Assembly: GCF_019793465.1 (NCBI RefSeq) | Contig: NZ_JAILYJ010000004.1 | Location: forward strand, 298,827 to 362,826 | Source: Rhizobium croatiense | GTDB lineage: Bacteria; Pseudomonadota; Alphaproteobacteria; Rhizobiales; Rhizobiaceae | DNA: 64,000 nucleotides | Direction of reading: 5' to 3' | Part shown: positions 18,778 through 28,089 of the stretch, in pieces | How the letters are laid out: the number at the start of each line of letters is the position of its first letter | Numbering within the stretch: the stretch's first letter is position 1 | Position numbers and translations under genes: made by a program | Notes under the pieces: generated by a model | Seen by the model: only the letters and a program-made list of their open reading frames with translations | The model's database searches: none | What the model was told of the DNA's origin: nothing

Positions 18778-20178
18778 GTGAATCGCTTTTTGAAGTCGGC
18801 ATTTTCGCTTGCGGCCCTGCTGGCAGCCGTTGCGACTGCAGCACCGGAAGCCGGCGCGCAGCAGTTTCGTGACCGCCGGCAGAGCGACGTCGTCCTGGTC
18901 ACGCCGACCGGCGAAATCCTCGACTATGTCCCGCGCGGCTATATCTACGCTCGCGACCGCAGCGGCAATCGCGTGCTGATCGACGACTACGGCAATGTCG
19001 TCGCCACCGAGATGCGCGCCCGCGGCTACTACCCGCCGCGGCCCGGCCCGAGCGACGTCTACGCCGACCAGAACGGCAACGATCCCTATTATGCCGACGA
19101 CAATTCCTATCGCGATACGCGTTATTCCGAACGCGGCGCCGTCACCGGCGGCATTCCGCGCGACGCTGCGATCGAACGCCAGCCGCTCGGCGAGGAGCCC
19201 TTTCCTGACGACAACAGCATCGGCAATCCGCAGTCGGGCGACGATTACGCCTCTATCGAGCCTGACCAGCAGCTTCCGCCTGCCGACGCGCCCACGACCG
19301 CACCCGACGAACCCGTCATCACGCTGAAGAACAAGTCGAAGCCCGAGATCGTCGCGCTGCAGGTCTTCCTTGATCGCGCCGGCATCTCGCCTGGCGTCAT
19401 CGATGGCCATATGGGCTCGAATGTCACCAAGTCGATCTATGCCTATGACCAGATGACCGGCTCGAAGCTCGACCCGAACGACACCGACGCCATCCTCGAA
19501 GAACTGCGCATGAACGGCGGTCTGCCGATCGTCAGCTACACGGTTACGCCGGCCGATGCCGCCGGCCCCTTCGTTGCAGCGATCCCGGAAGACTATTCGC
19601 ATAAGGCGCTGCTGCCGTCGCTTGCCTTTACCTCGACCACCGAAATGTTGGCCGAGCGCTTCCACATGGACGAGGCCTTCCTCAAGGAGATGAACCCCGG
19701 CGCCGATTTCAGCGTCCCCGGCACGGTCATCAAGGTCGTCAATCCGGGCGAGCCGAAGAGCGGCGAGGTTGCCCGTATCATCGCCGACAAGGGCCGCAAG
19801 CAGGTCTTCGCCTATGACGGCGCCGGCAATCTCATTGCCGCCTATCCGGCCTCGATCGGCTCCACCGACACGCCCTCCCCGTCGGGCACCGTGACTGTCG
19901 AGCGCGTCGCGTTCAATCCCGGCTATACCTATAATCCGAAGATCAATTTCCAGCAGGGTGCCAACGATAAGATCCTCAACATTCCGCCCGGCCCGAATGG
20001 CCCCGTCGGCACTGTCTGGATGGCGCTTTCCAAGCCGACCTACGGCATCCACGGCACGCCGGAACCCTCGAAGATCGGCCGCACCCAGAGCCACGGTTGC
20101 ATCCGCCTGACCAACTGGGATGCCACCGAGCTTGCGAAGATGGTCAAGCCGGGCGTGACAGTCGAATTCGTCGATTGA
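18778..20178 (+). CDS. L,D-transpeptidase (YkuD/ErfK family) with peptidoglycan-binding region
   Basis: 466 residues, GTG start with GAGGTG upstream. Signal peptide to about residue 29. Residues 30-165 are acidic, Asp/Pro/Tyr-rich and probably unstructured; 170-245 resemble a PG_binding_1 domain (KPEIVALQVFLDRAGISPGVIDG); 280-322 look LysM-like; 330-466 are the YkuD domain with His425 (GIHGTPEP) and the catalytic Cys441 in SHGCIRLTN. Such enzymes make 3-3 crosslinks or attach proteins to murein in the periplasm. Confidence 0.93.
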   Translation: MNRFLKSAFSLAALLAAVATAAPEAGAQQFRDRRQSDVVLVTPTGEILDYVPRGYIYARDRSGNRVLIDDYGNVVATEMRARGYYPPRPGPSDVYADQNGNDPYYADDNSYRDTRYSERGAVTGGIPRDAAIERQPLGEEPFPDDNSIGNPQSGDDYASIEPDQQLPPADAPTTAPDEPVITLKNKSKPEIVALQVFLDRAGISPGVIDGHMGSNVTKSIYAYDQMTGSKLDPNDTDAILEELRMNGGLPIVSYTVTPADAAGPFVAAIPEDYSHKALLPSLAFTSTTEMLAERFHMDEAFLKEMNPGADFSVPGTVIKVVNPGEPKSGEVARIIADKGRKQVFAYDGAGNLIAAYPASIGSTDTPSPSGTVTVERVAFNPGYTYNPKINFQQGANDKILNIPPGPNGPVGTVWMALSKPTYGIHGTPEPSKIGRTQSHGCIRLTNWDATELAKMVKPGVTVEFVD

Positions 20179-20197
20179 GCCATTCTGACGATAACGC

Positions 20198-20231
20198 GAC
20201 AAGGCCGCCGGATCGCTCCGGCGGCCTTGTC
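20198..20231. terminator. Strong terminator between the L,D-transpeptidase and parA-like genes
   Basis: Perfect 15-base stem GACAAGGCCGCCGGA / TCCGGCGGCCTTGTC with loop TCGC, followed by GTTTC. It separates two convergent genes and may serve both. Confidence 0.85.
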
Positions 20232-20248
20232 GTTTCATATCGGAGATT

Positions 20249-20962
20249 TCAGGCGGCCGAGCGGACCATCGGGCTCGTCGCGTAGGCGGATACCGTCAGC
20301 CGGACCGGCAGCTTGCGCATCATCTCCTCGGCGAAACAGGTGGCGTTTTCGCGCGCCTTGTCGAGATTGCTGACGCGAGTCGGATCGATCGTGTGCAGCG
20401 TGCCGCCACAGTCGAAGATGTCGCGGAAGGCGGAGCGCTCGATGATCGCCGTATCCAGCACCGGCACGTGCCGCTCGCTGAGCAGCGACTTGACGAGCTG
20501 CAGCGCCCGGGTCGTCACCATCGAATTGACCCGGGTCAGCACCACCGAATGGCCGATCTTGATGCCTGCCTTCTCGTCCAGATATTGCAGCAGCTCCAGC
20601 ACCTGTGCGCCGCCGCGCGCATCCATCGCACAGCCCTGGATCGGGATCAGCACGTGGTCGGAAAGGCCGACGGCGGTGGCGAGCAGCGGATTGCGCGCAC
20701 CCGGCAGGTCGACGATGAAGTAGTCGGTATTGTGCTTATTCTCGCTGATATGCTGCGGCAGTGAAGCGGTGGTCACGAAATCGATCACCGAAATATTGGG
20801 CACGTGACCCGAGATCTCGTGCCAGCGCGAAATCCAGTGCTGCGGGTCGGCGTCGAGAATGGTGACGCGGTAGCCGTTGCGGGCAAGCTCGGTTGCGAGC
20901 AGCAGAACAGCGGTCGTCTTGCCGGCGCCGCCCTTGGTGTTTGCGAATGTGATGACAGGCAT
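20249..20962 (-). CDS. Orphan ParA/MinD-type ATPase (VirC1/Soj-like)
   Basis: 237 residues. The deviant Walker A KGGAGKTT (residues 10-17), switch I LDADPQHW and Walker B YFIVDLPG mark a ParA-superfamily ATPase. The sequence resembles single-copy ParA/VirC1-type proteins rather than plasmid RepA, and no parB or repABC partner is beside it. These ATPases place DNA or protein cargo along the nucleoid or membrane. ATG 20962 has GAGGA upstream; the longer frame to 21064 has no support. Confidence 0.85.
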   Translation of the reverse strand: MPVITFANTKGGAGKTTAVLLLATELARNGYRVTILDADPQHWISRWHEISGHVPNISVIDFVTTASLPQHISENKHNTDYFIVDLPGARNPLLATAVGLSDHVLIPIQGCAMDARGGAQVLELLQYLDEKAGIKIGHSVVLTRVNSMVTTRALQLVKSLLSERHVPVLDTAIIERSAFRDIFDCGGTLHTIDPTRVSNLDKARENATCFAEEMMRKLPVRLTVSAYATSPMVRSAA

Positions 20963-21137
20963 GTTCGGTCCTCGAAAGGAAATGGTGCGAGCCGGAATTG
21001 CTCTTTTACGCACCATCGGAGAGCATCGTGCGGTTAATCCATCCTTTCTAATCATGGTTAACAAATTCTAAACACGCGCGGTAAAATTGCAGCTGGTATT
21101 TTTCATATCGCTAAAATTCAGAATGTCCCCGAAATTG

Positions 21138-21168
21138 AAAAAGCCCGAAAAGCCAAAGCTTTCCGGGC
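21138..21168 (-). terminator. Terminator of the dehydrogenase-ligase operon
   Basis: GCCCGAAAAGC / GCTTTCCGGGC with one mismatch and loop CAAA (21143-21168), followed on the minus strand by TTTTT. It lies 28 bases past the iron alcohol dehydrogenase stop. Confidence 0.75.
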
Positions 21169-21195
21169 CAGTCCGCGGGTCCGCTCTCTATCGTC

Positions 21196-22350
21196 TCAGA
21201 AGCAATCCCTGAACAGCGCCTTGGTGTTTTCGAGCGTCATGGCAACCGGGTTGCCGCCGGCACTCGGATCCTCGATCGCCATGGCCGACAATTCGTCGAT
21301 GCGGTCGGAGGCGATTCCCATTGCCGTCAGCGTTTCCGGCACGCCGAGATCGGAGCGAAGCTTCAGCACATAATCGTAGAAGCCGTCGAAACCGCCCGAA
21401 ATGCCGAGATAGGCGGCGGCGCGGCCGATCTTCTCTTCGATCGCCTTGCGGTTGAAGCGCAGCACCGCCGGCATGACGACCGCATTGGTCATGCCGTGAT
21501 GGGTGTTGTAGACGGCGCCGACCGGGTGTGACAGCGCATGGATGGCGCCGAGCCCCTTCTGGAAGGCGACCGCGCCCATGGCGGCGGCCGCCATCATGTT
21601 GGCGCGGGCTTCAAGATCGGTGCCTTCCCGATAGGCGCGCGGCAGGAATTCCTTGACGAGCCGCATGCCTTCGAGCGCGATGCCAGCCGACATCGGGTGA
21701 TAGAAGGGCGAGGAATAGGCTTCCAGGCAATGGGCGAAGGCATCCATGCCCGTGCCGGCCGTGATGATCTTGGGCATGCCGACCGTCAGTTCCGGATCGG
21801 AGATGACGACTCCAGGCAGGAACTTCGGATGAAAGATGATCTTCTTCACATGCGTTTCGGAATTGGTGATGACGCTGGCACGGCCGACTTCCGAACCGGT
21901 GCCCGCCGTCGTCGGCACCGCCACGATTGGGGCAATGCCCTCGAGGCTCGCGCGCGTCCACCAGTCGCCGATATCCTCGAAATCCCAGACCGGCCGGGTC
22001 TGGCCGGCCATGAAAGCGACGCACTTGCCGAGGTCGAGGCCCGAGCCGCCGCCGAAGGCGACGACACCGTCATGGCCGCCATCCTTGAAGGCCCTGACGC
22101 CGGCTTCGAGGTTTTTCTCGTTCGGGTTCGGATCGACATCGGCAAAAATCGCCCGACCGAGGCCGGCATCTTCGAGGATGTCGAGTGCGTTCTTGGTAAT
22201 CGCCATCGAAGCGAGACCGCGATCGGTGATCAGCAGCGGCTTTTTGATGCCGAGGCTCTTGCAGGCATCGGCCAGTTCGCTGATGCGGCCCCGGCCGAGC
22301 TTAACAGACGTGGGATAGCTCCAGTTTGCGGTAATGTTGCTGCTGCTCAT
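21196..22350 (-). CDS. Iron-containing (group III) alcohol dehydrogenase
   Basis: 384 residues, the usual length. NAD-binding GGGSGLDLGK and the metal region with HCLEAYSS and the HALSHPVGAVYNTHHG segment that carries the iron-ligand histidines. It oxidises an alcohol to an aldehyde with NAD(P). Its ATG overlaps the stop of the aldehyde dehydrogenase gene (ATGA), so the two are translationally coupled and probably catalyse consecutive steps on one substrate. Confidence 0.9.
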   Translation of the reverse strand: MSSSNITANWSYPTSVKLGRGRISELADACKSLGIKKPLLITDRGLASMAITKNALDILEDAGLGRAIFADVDPNPNEKNLEAGVRAFKDGGHDGVVAFGGGSGLDLGKCVAFMAGQTRPVWDFEDIGDWWTRASLEGIAPIVAVPTTAGTGSEVGRASVITNSETHVKKIIFHPKFLPGVVISDPELTVGMPKIITAGTGMDAFAHCLEAYSSPFYHPMSAGIALEGMRLVKEFLPRAYREGTDLEARANMMAAAAMGAVAFQKGLGAIHALSHPVGAVYNTHHGMTNAVVMPAVLRFNRKAIEEKIGRAAAYLGISGGFDGFYDYVLKLRSDLGVPETLTAMGIASDRIDELSAMAIEDPSAGGNPVAMTLENTKALFRDCF

Positions 22351-23732
22351 GCTGTGACTTTCTTCAGGTGGAAGGATTTCGGACGGGTCAGATTCTGGAA
22401 ACCGATGATCGACAGCGAGCCGCCGCGGCCGGTTTCCTTGACTCCGGTCCAGCAGAGCGCTGGATCGAGGTAGTCGGCGCGGTTCATGAAAACGGTGCCG
22501 GTTTCGATCTCGCGGCCGAGACGCGCTGCCCGCTCGGCATCTTTGGTCCAGAGCGAAGCCGTCAGCCCGTATTGGCTGTCGTTCATCAAGGCCAGTGCCT
22601 CCTCGTCGCTCTTCACCTTCATGATGCCGACAGCCGGACCGAACGTCTCCTCGCGCATGAAGGCCATGGAATGGTCGACATCGACGAGAACCTGGGGTGC
22701 AAGATAGGCGCCCCCGTCATCCTGCGGGAAAAGTTTCGGGTCGACCAGCGCCTTGGCGCCCTTGGAAAGCGCATCGGCGATCTGCTCGCGCACCACCTTG
22801 GCGAAACGCTTGTTCGCCATCGGCCCAAGCGAAGTTTCGGGATCGAGCGGATTGCCGAGCTTGTAGTTCGACACCCAGGCGACCGACTTCTCGACGAAGG
22901 CGTTGTAGAGCGATTCATGCACATAGACGCGCTCGATCCCGCAGCAGCACTGGCCGGAATTGTAGGTGGCGCCGTCCATCAGCGTATCGACGGCCGCCTC
23001 GAGATCGGCGTCTTCCATGACGTAACCCGGATCCTTGCCGCCGAGTTCGAGGCCAAGACCGGTGAAGGTGCCGGCAGCCGCCCGCTCAATCGACCGCCCG
23101 CCCTCGACCGATCCGGTGAAATTGACGAAATTGAAACTACCGGCGGCAATCAGCGCCGAGGTCGTTTCGTGATCGAGGAAGACGTTCTGGAACACGTCCT
23201 CGGGAACGCCGGCCTCGGTAAAGGCCTGCACCAGCCGCTCACCGACGAGCAGCGTCTGCGAGGCATGCTTCAGCACCACCGTATTGCCGGCCATCAGCGC
23301 CGGCGCGATCGTGTTGATCGCCGTCATATAGGGATAGTTCCACGGCGCGACGACGAAAACGACGCCATGCGCCTCGCGCTCGATGCGCCGTTCGAACCGC
23401 TCGCTTTCCTCGACGACAACAGGCGCCAGCGCATCGGCCGCGATCGAGGCGACATAGTTGGAGCGCTCGTTGAAGCCCTTGTATTCGCCGCCATACTTGA
23501 CCGGCCGGCCCATCTGCCAGGCAAGCTCCGGCACAACGGTGTCGGACATCTCGTTCAGCCGCGCGACACCCTTCAGCACCAGCTGCACGCGCTCTTCGAG
23601 CGGCCGTTTCGCCCAGGCCTTCTGCGCCTTGCGGGCGCGCAAGACAGCTTCCTTGGCGGCCTCGAGCGAAAGTGCTTGACGCTCCGCGTAAACCGATCCG
23701 TCGACCGGTGAAATGCATTGGATCATTGCCAT
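22347..23732 (-). CDS. NAD(P)-dependent aldehyde dehydrogenase
   Basis: 461 residues. Catalytic Cys lies in NSGQCCCGIERVYVHE, the general-base Glu in GLELGGKDPGY, and the cofactor segment in APWNYPYMTAINTIAPALMAGN. The class is that of succinate-semialdehyde / gamma-glutamyl-aminoaldehyde dehydrogenases. Coupled to the iron alcohol dehydrogenase and 227 bases behind the glutamine-synthetase-like gene, it fits oxidation of a gamma-glutamyl amino aldehyde. ATG 23732 has GAGGACGG upstream. Confidence 0.9.
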   Translation of the reverse strand: MAMIQCISPVDGSVYAERQALSLEAAKEAVLRARKAQKAWAKRPLEERVQLVLKGVARLNEMSDTVVPELAWQMGRPVKYGGEYKGFNERSNYVASIAADALAPVVVEESERFERRIEREAHGVVFVVAPWNYPYMTAINTIAPALMAGNTVVLKHASQTLLVGERLVQAFTEAGVPEDVFQNVFLDHETTSALIAAGSFNFVNFTGSVEGGRSIERAAAGTFTGLGLELGGKDPGYVMEDADLEAAVDTLMDGATYNSGQCCCGIERVYVHESLYNAFVEKSVAWVSNYKLGNPLDPETSLGPMANKRFAKVVREQIADALSKGAKALVDPKLFPQDDGGAYLAPQVLVDVDHSMAFMREETFGPAVGIMKVKSDEEALALMNDSQYGLTASLWTKDAERAARLGREIETGTVFMNRADYLDPALCWTGVKETGRGGSLSIIGFQNLTRPKSFHLKKVTA

Positions 23733-23775
23733 GATCGATTTCCGTCCTCGTATTGATCAAAAAATTCATCGAGGC

Positions 23776-23950
23776 CATGCGCCCCTCATCCGCCTGCCGG
23801 CACCTCTCCCCGCCTGCGGGGAGAAGGGGATATGCCGCGACCTCTCCGTTCCCCACCAACGTCTCGCAGGGCACGTCCCCTCTCCCCGTTTAAGGGGTCC
23901 GAAGGACGGGTCGAGACCCGCGGCTCGACCCCGGTCAGGGGCAAGCCCGC
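23776..23950. repeat. RIME-like palindromic intergenic element, copy 1
   Basis: CCCCTCATCCGCCTGCCGGC then a CTCCCCGC / GCGGGGAG hairpin, a second CCCCTCTCCCCG arm, and GACCC-rich sequence. The first 20 bases recur at 37076-37210 (inverted) and 49722-49771. It fills the gap between the ligase and aldehyde dehydrogenase genes inside one operon. Confidence 0.75.
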
Positions 23951-23959
23951 AAATGCCTA

Positions 23960-25327
23960 TTAAGCTCTTTCGAACCCGCGCGCCACTTCCCAATCGGTGA
24001 TGCGGCGGTCGTATTCTTCCTGCTCCCATTCGGCGGCACGGGTGTAATGGTCGATCACTTCGTCGCCGAAGGCTTTGCGCAGCATTGCCGATTCCGTCAT
24101 CGCCGTCGTCGCTGCGCGCAGCGTGCGCGGGATTTCGCGAATATCCTTGCCGCCATAGGCGTCGCCGACGAAGGGAGCTTCCAGCTCCATCTTGCTCTCG
24201 ATCCCGTCGATGCCGGCGGCAAGCAGCGCGGCAAAGGCGAGGTAGGGATTGAGATCGGAGCCGCCGACGCGGCATTCGATACGGATGCCCTTGGTCTCCT
24301 CGCCGCAGAGGCGGTAGCCGGCAGTGCGGTTGTCCTTGCTCCAGATCGCCTTGGTCGGCGCAAAGGTGCCGGCCATGAAGCGTTTGTAGGAATTGATGTA
24401 GGGCGCCAGGAAATAGGTGATCTCGCTGGCATGGGCGAGAAGCCCGGCAACATAATTATGCATCAGCGGCGACATGCCGTATTTGCCGGTATGGTCGAAG
24501 AATAGCGGCTTCTCCTCCAGGCTCCAGAGCGACTGGTGGATATGCGAGGAACTGCCGGCGGCGTTGTAATTCCACTTGGCAAGGAAGGTGATGGCCTTGC
24601 CTTTCGACCAGGCGATCTCCTTGCAACCGTTCTTGATGATCGCATGCCGGTCGGCCATGGCGAGTGCGTCGGCATAGCGCACATTGATCTCCTCCTGGCC
24701 GGCCGAGGCCTCGCCCTTGGAGTTCTCGACCGGAATGCCGGCCCCCTGCAGCCCGGTGCGGATCGCCCGCATCACCTCCTCCTCCTTGGTGGTCTGGAAG
24801 ATGTGATAGTCCTCGTTATAGGCGCTGGTGAGTTTCAGGTTGCGGTAGCCCGAAGCATGCGCCGCCTCATAGCTCTGGTCGAACAGGAAGAATTCGAGCT
24901 CGGAGGCCATGTATGCCTTCATGCCCATGTCTTCGAGGCGTTTCACCTGCTTCTTCAAGATCGCGCGCGGCGAATGGGCGACCTCCTCATGGGTGTGATG
25001 GTCGAGTACGTCGCAGAGCACCAGCGCCGTACCGTCAAGCCAGGGGATGCGGCGCAAGGTCGAAAGATCCGGCTTCATCGTATAGTCGCCGTAACCCTTT
25101 TCCCAGCTCGTCGCCTTGTAACCGGAGACGGTCTCCATCTCCATGTCGGTGGCGATCAGATAGTTGCAGCTGTGCGTTTCCTTCCAGGCGCTCTCGACGA
25201 AATATTCCGCCTGGAACCGCTTGCCCATCAGCCGGCCCTGCATGTCCACTTGGCAGGCCAGAACCGTATCGATGCGCCCTTCGGCGACATCCTTCCTGAG
25301 ATCGTCGATTGTGTAGCTGCTGCTCAT
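23960..25327 (-). CDS. Glutamine-synthetase-like ligase (gamma-glutamyl-amine synthetase, PuuA type)
   Basis: 455 residues. GS fold signatures: GEASAGQEEINV (metal/glutamate site), GSSSHIHQSLW (ATP/glutamate His) and the C-terminal DLNPYLAFAALLAAG. It lacks an adenylylation-site tail of true GlnA. Members of this group join glutamate to amines (putrescine, ethanolamine, isopropylamine) instead of ammonia. Neighbouring permease, dehydrogenases and amidohydrolase support a catabolic gamma-glutamylation role. ATG 25327; ATG 25345 is an alternative. Confidence 0.88.
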   Translation of the reverse strand: MSSSYTIDDLRKDVAEGRIDTVLACQVDMQGRLMGKRFQAEYFVESAWKETHSCNYLIATDMEMETVSGYKATSWEKGYGDYTMKPDLSTLRRIPWLDGTALVLCDVLDHHTHEEVAHSPRAILKKQVKRLEDMGMKAYMASELEFFLFDQSYEAAHASGYRNLKLTSAYNEDYHIFQTTKEEEVMRAIRTGLQGAGIPVENSKGEASAGQEEINVRYADALAMADRHAIIKNGCKEIAWSKGKAITFLAKWNYNAAGSSSHIHQSLWSLEEKPLFFDHTGKYGMSPLMHNYVAGLLAHASEITYFLAPYINSYKRFMAGTFAPTKAIWSKDNRTAGYRLCGEETKGIRIECRVGGSDLNPYLAFAALLAAGIDGIESKMELEAPFVGDAYGGKDIREIPRTLRAATTAMTESAMLRKAFGDEVIDHYTRAAEWEQEEYDRRITDWEVARGFERA

Positions 25328-25473
25328 GATTGATCCGCCTGACATTGGAATTGAGAAATCGGGGCAACGAAATCGCATGCGCTCGGCCGAAAGGTACGGC
25401 CCCATGCCTTTTCGTTGATCCGGTGGCGGGGCCGCAGGAGCGGCCCCGCCATTCGAGAGGGAAGTGTCGACGC

Positions 25474-27030
25474 CTAGTTTTCGCCGCTTTCGCCGACAGC
25501 CGCTTCGGCAGCCGCGATCTCGGCTTGGCGCTTTGCCACTTCAGCACCGATCGGCGGACCCTTGAAACGGCGGCTTTCGAAGCCGAACCAGACGATCGCC
25601 GTGACCACGAGGAAACCGACGGTGATATAGAGCGCCCATTCGTTCGGCGGCTGGATGCCGAGAACGAAGATCAGGATCATCGCGATGACGCTGAGCACTG
25701 CGAAGAGCTTGAACATGCCTTCGCCGAGATTCCACGGCCCCATCTTGTCCCACTTCGCTGTCCCCCAGGCGAACAGGCCGAGCGTGATCGGGATCGCGAA
25801 GGAGAAGAACAGGAAGATGACCGTGCACGAGACAACGATTGTATAGACCGGCGTATCACCGATCGACACCAGCGAGGAACCCCAGACGAACAGGACCGAC
25901 AAGATCGAACCGGTCCAGATCGCAGCGACCGGCGTGCGGTACTGTGGGCTGACTTTCGACAGCGCCTTCGACGCCGGCAGGCCGCCGTCGCGCGAGAAGG
26001 CGAAGATCATGCGCGAGACCGAAGTGACGGTCGCTAGGCCGCACAGCCACTGGCTGATGAAGATCGCGAGATAGAGGATGTCCTTGACAACAGGATTGAC
26101 CTGGCTGTCCATCGCCCAGAAGAACACGTTCCAGCCCTGTTTTGCCGCGTCGTCCATGTTCGGTAGCATAAGGACGAAGGCGCACAGCATGATATAGCCG
26201 AACAGCGCCGACCACAGCACCGACGAAACCATGCCGCGCGGAACCGATTCTGCGGCTTTGACCGTCTCTTCCGAGGTATGGGCCGAGGCGTCATAACCGG
26301 TGATGGTGTAGATCGGCAGCAGCAGTCCGAGAAGGAAGACCCAGGCGCCCGAGGTGGAGGGCCAGACGTTGCCGCCGGCTTCACCGGAATAGTTGGCGAA
26401 GGTGAAGAGGCGACCGAACTCGTAGGAGGGAGCCGCGATCAGGCAGACGACCGCCAGCGCGATCGAGCTTGCGAAGATCAGATAACCCGAAAAGTCGGTC
26501 AGCTTCGCGGTCAATCCGATGCCCATATGGTTCACCAGCGCCTGCGCGCCGGTGATGATCACCAGGAAGATGATGCGCACCGTCGTCGAATCGGTCAGCC
26601 CGAGATAGGTGGTGCCGAACGACCCCATGAAGAAATAATAGGTGCCGACATTGATGGCGCCGAGCACGGTGACGAGGCCGAGCAGGTTGAACCAGGCGGT
26701 CAGCCAGCCGGTGAAGCGGTTGCCGAGGATCGAGCCCCAGTGATAGAGGCCGCCGGCCGTCGGATAGGCCGAGCTGATCTGCGCCATGGCCACGGCGAAG
26801 ACGAGCGAGATGAAGCATCCAACAGGCCAGCCGATGCCGATGGCGGCTCCGCCGGCACCGGAGGTCGCCTGCGCCAGCGAATTGATGCCGCCGGAGAGAA
26901 TGCAGATGATGGAGAATGAGACGGCGAAGTTCGAGAACGAGCTCATGCGTCGTTCGAGTTCCTGGGCATAGCCCATGGAATGCAGGATGTGCACATCCTG
27001 CTTCTTGTCCAGTTCGGAATAATCCGACAT
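25474..27030 (-). CDS. APC superfamily amino acid / GABA / choline-type permease
   Basis: 518 residues with about twelve hydrophobic segments. The N-terminus LERRMSSFSNFAVSFSIICI and AVAMAQISSAYPTAGGLYHW are typical of the ACT (amino acid-choline transporter) branch that includes GABA permeases. A GGGGAAG site precedes ATG 27030. Placed between the amidohydrolase and the ligase genes, it probably imports the amine or amino alcohol used by the cluster. Confidence 0.85.
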   Translation of the reverse strand: MSDYSELDKKQDVHILHSMGYAQELERRMSSFSNFAVSFSIICILSGGINSLAQATSGAGGAAIGIGWPVGCFISLVFAVAMAQISSAYPTAGGLYHWGSILGNRFTGWLTAWFNLLGLVTVLGAINVGTYYFFMGSFGTTYLGLTDSTTVRIIFLVIITGAQALVNHMGIGLTAKLTDFSGYLIFASSIALAVVCLIAAPSYEFGRLFTFANYSGEAGGNVWPSTSGAWVFLLGLLLPIYTITGYDASAHTSEETVKAAESVPRGMVSSVLWSALFGYIMLCAFVLMLPNMDDAAKQGWNVFFWAMDSQVNPVVKDILYLAIFISQWLCGLATVTSVSRMIFAFSRDGGLPASKALSKVSPQYRTPVAAIWTGSILSVLFVWGSSLVSIGDTPVYTIVVSCTVIFLFFSFAIPITLGLFAWGTAKWDKMGPWNLGEGMFKLFAVLSVIAMILIFVLGIQPPNEWALYITVGFLVVTAIVWFGFESRRFKGPPIGAEVAKRQAEIAAAEAAVGESGEN

Positions 27031-27146
27031 GACTTCCCCCTGTTCACGATCGGCCGCGGGATTGCGGGCCGGTTCAGTGCCAATTGCCCGCGGCATTTGC
27101 GCCGTGCGGACGTTCGCAGTTAGACTGCTCCCTCGGGTCTTCTTTT

Positions 27147-27929
27147 TTATCGGGCGTCCAGGCTTTGCTGGAGCAGCCCCGTTAGATAGTCGGCCATGAC
27201 CCCTTGGCCGACATCGTCTGCGATGAGGTCGTTGCGGACCTCGATCATTACATTGCGCAAGCCGTTCGAAAGCCCGTGCAGGATCAGCGTGTGGGTCACG
27301 CCATCCTCGGGTCCGTAGGGCTGGTTGCGTTCCGTCCTGTAAAGCGGCGCCCCGGCGGCAGCCTCCAGCATCCGGTCAGCAAGGCGGCTGTCCTCATCGT
27401 GCAATATGCCGAGTTCCACCGGGCGCTCACGGCCGTGATAGACCGGTGTGAAGCTGTGGATCGTTACGATGACGCTGTCTTGCGCCCTCGCCCGCCGATC
27501 GCGGATCAACCTGCGAACGGCGTCGTGAAAGGGCACGTAGAGGGCGTCGGTGCGCGCCAGCCGTTCTTCGGCGGTCAGATCCTTGTTGCCGGGAATGGCA
27601 TAGATCTCGCTTTTCTCAGGCATGGCGCCAGGCGAGCTCGGCGGCCGATTGCAATCGTAGATGAGCCGGGAGAAACGCTGGTAGACGAGCGTCGCATCGA
27701 GCCCCCGCGATATGCCGCGGGCGACTGAAAGCGCCCCCGGATCCCAGGCAATATGGCTCGCGAGTGCTTCGCCTGGCAGGCCAAGATCGCCGAATTGGAC
27801 GGGGAGCGTATTCGAAGCATGCTCACAGACGAGAAGCACCGAGCTCCGGCCGCCGGCGCGTTCGATCCCGACGCAATCGCCGTCGGCTTCACTGAGAATT
27901 TTCGGCCGGGCCAGCACCAAGGGCGCCAC
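27147..27929 (-). CDS. N-formylglutamate amidohydrolase family protein, possible gamma-glutamyl amide hydrolase
   Basis: 260 residues of the HutG/PF05013 type: LLVCEHASNTLP, FSRLIYDCNRPP and TIHSFTPVYHG carry the conserved zinc-site residues. The family removes formyl or acyl groups from glutamate. In this cluster it may release glutamate from the oxidised gamma-glutamyl product in place of the class I amidotransferase PuuD. The start is unsure: GTG 27929 abuts the AAGGAG site, while GTG 27917 lies eleven bases from it. Confidence 0.8.
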   Translation of the reverse strand: MAPLVLARPKILSEADGDCVGIERAGGRSSVLLVCEHASNTLPVQFGDLGLPGEALASHIAWDPGALSVARGISRGLDATLVYQRFSRLIYDCNRPPSSPGAMPEKSEIYAIPGNKDLTAEERLARTDALYVPFHDAVRRLIRDRRARAQDSVIVTIHSFTPVYHGRERPVELGILHDEDSRLADRMLEAAAGAPLYRTERNQPYGPEDGVTHTLILHGLSNGLRNVMIEVRNDLIADDVGQGVMADYLTGLLQQSLDAR

Positions 27930-27991
27930 TCCTTAACAAATTCCTTATAAGAAAAGAATTCTTCAGGTTCCGACGAGTGTCAAGCATTCCC

Positions 27992-28007
27992 TGAAAATTT
28001 CTTTTCA
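27992..28007. promoter_or_regulatory. Candidate RpiR-family operator TGAAAA-N4-TTTTCA
   Basis: A 16-base inverted repeat between the divergent amidohydrolase and rpiR-type genes, 62 bases upstream of the former and 82 bases before the latter. SIS-domain RpiR regulators often bind TGAAA-type inverted repeats; assignment is by position and symmetry. Confidence 0.4.
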
Positions 28008-28089
28008 TGACAGTAGTTGACATGGATTGTGACAGCGTTGTTAACTTCGATTGGGAAAATGGCGCCAGACCATCCCGGGGAGCAATCAG

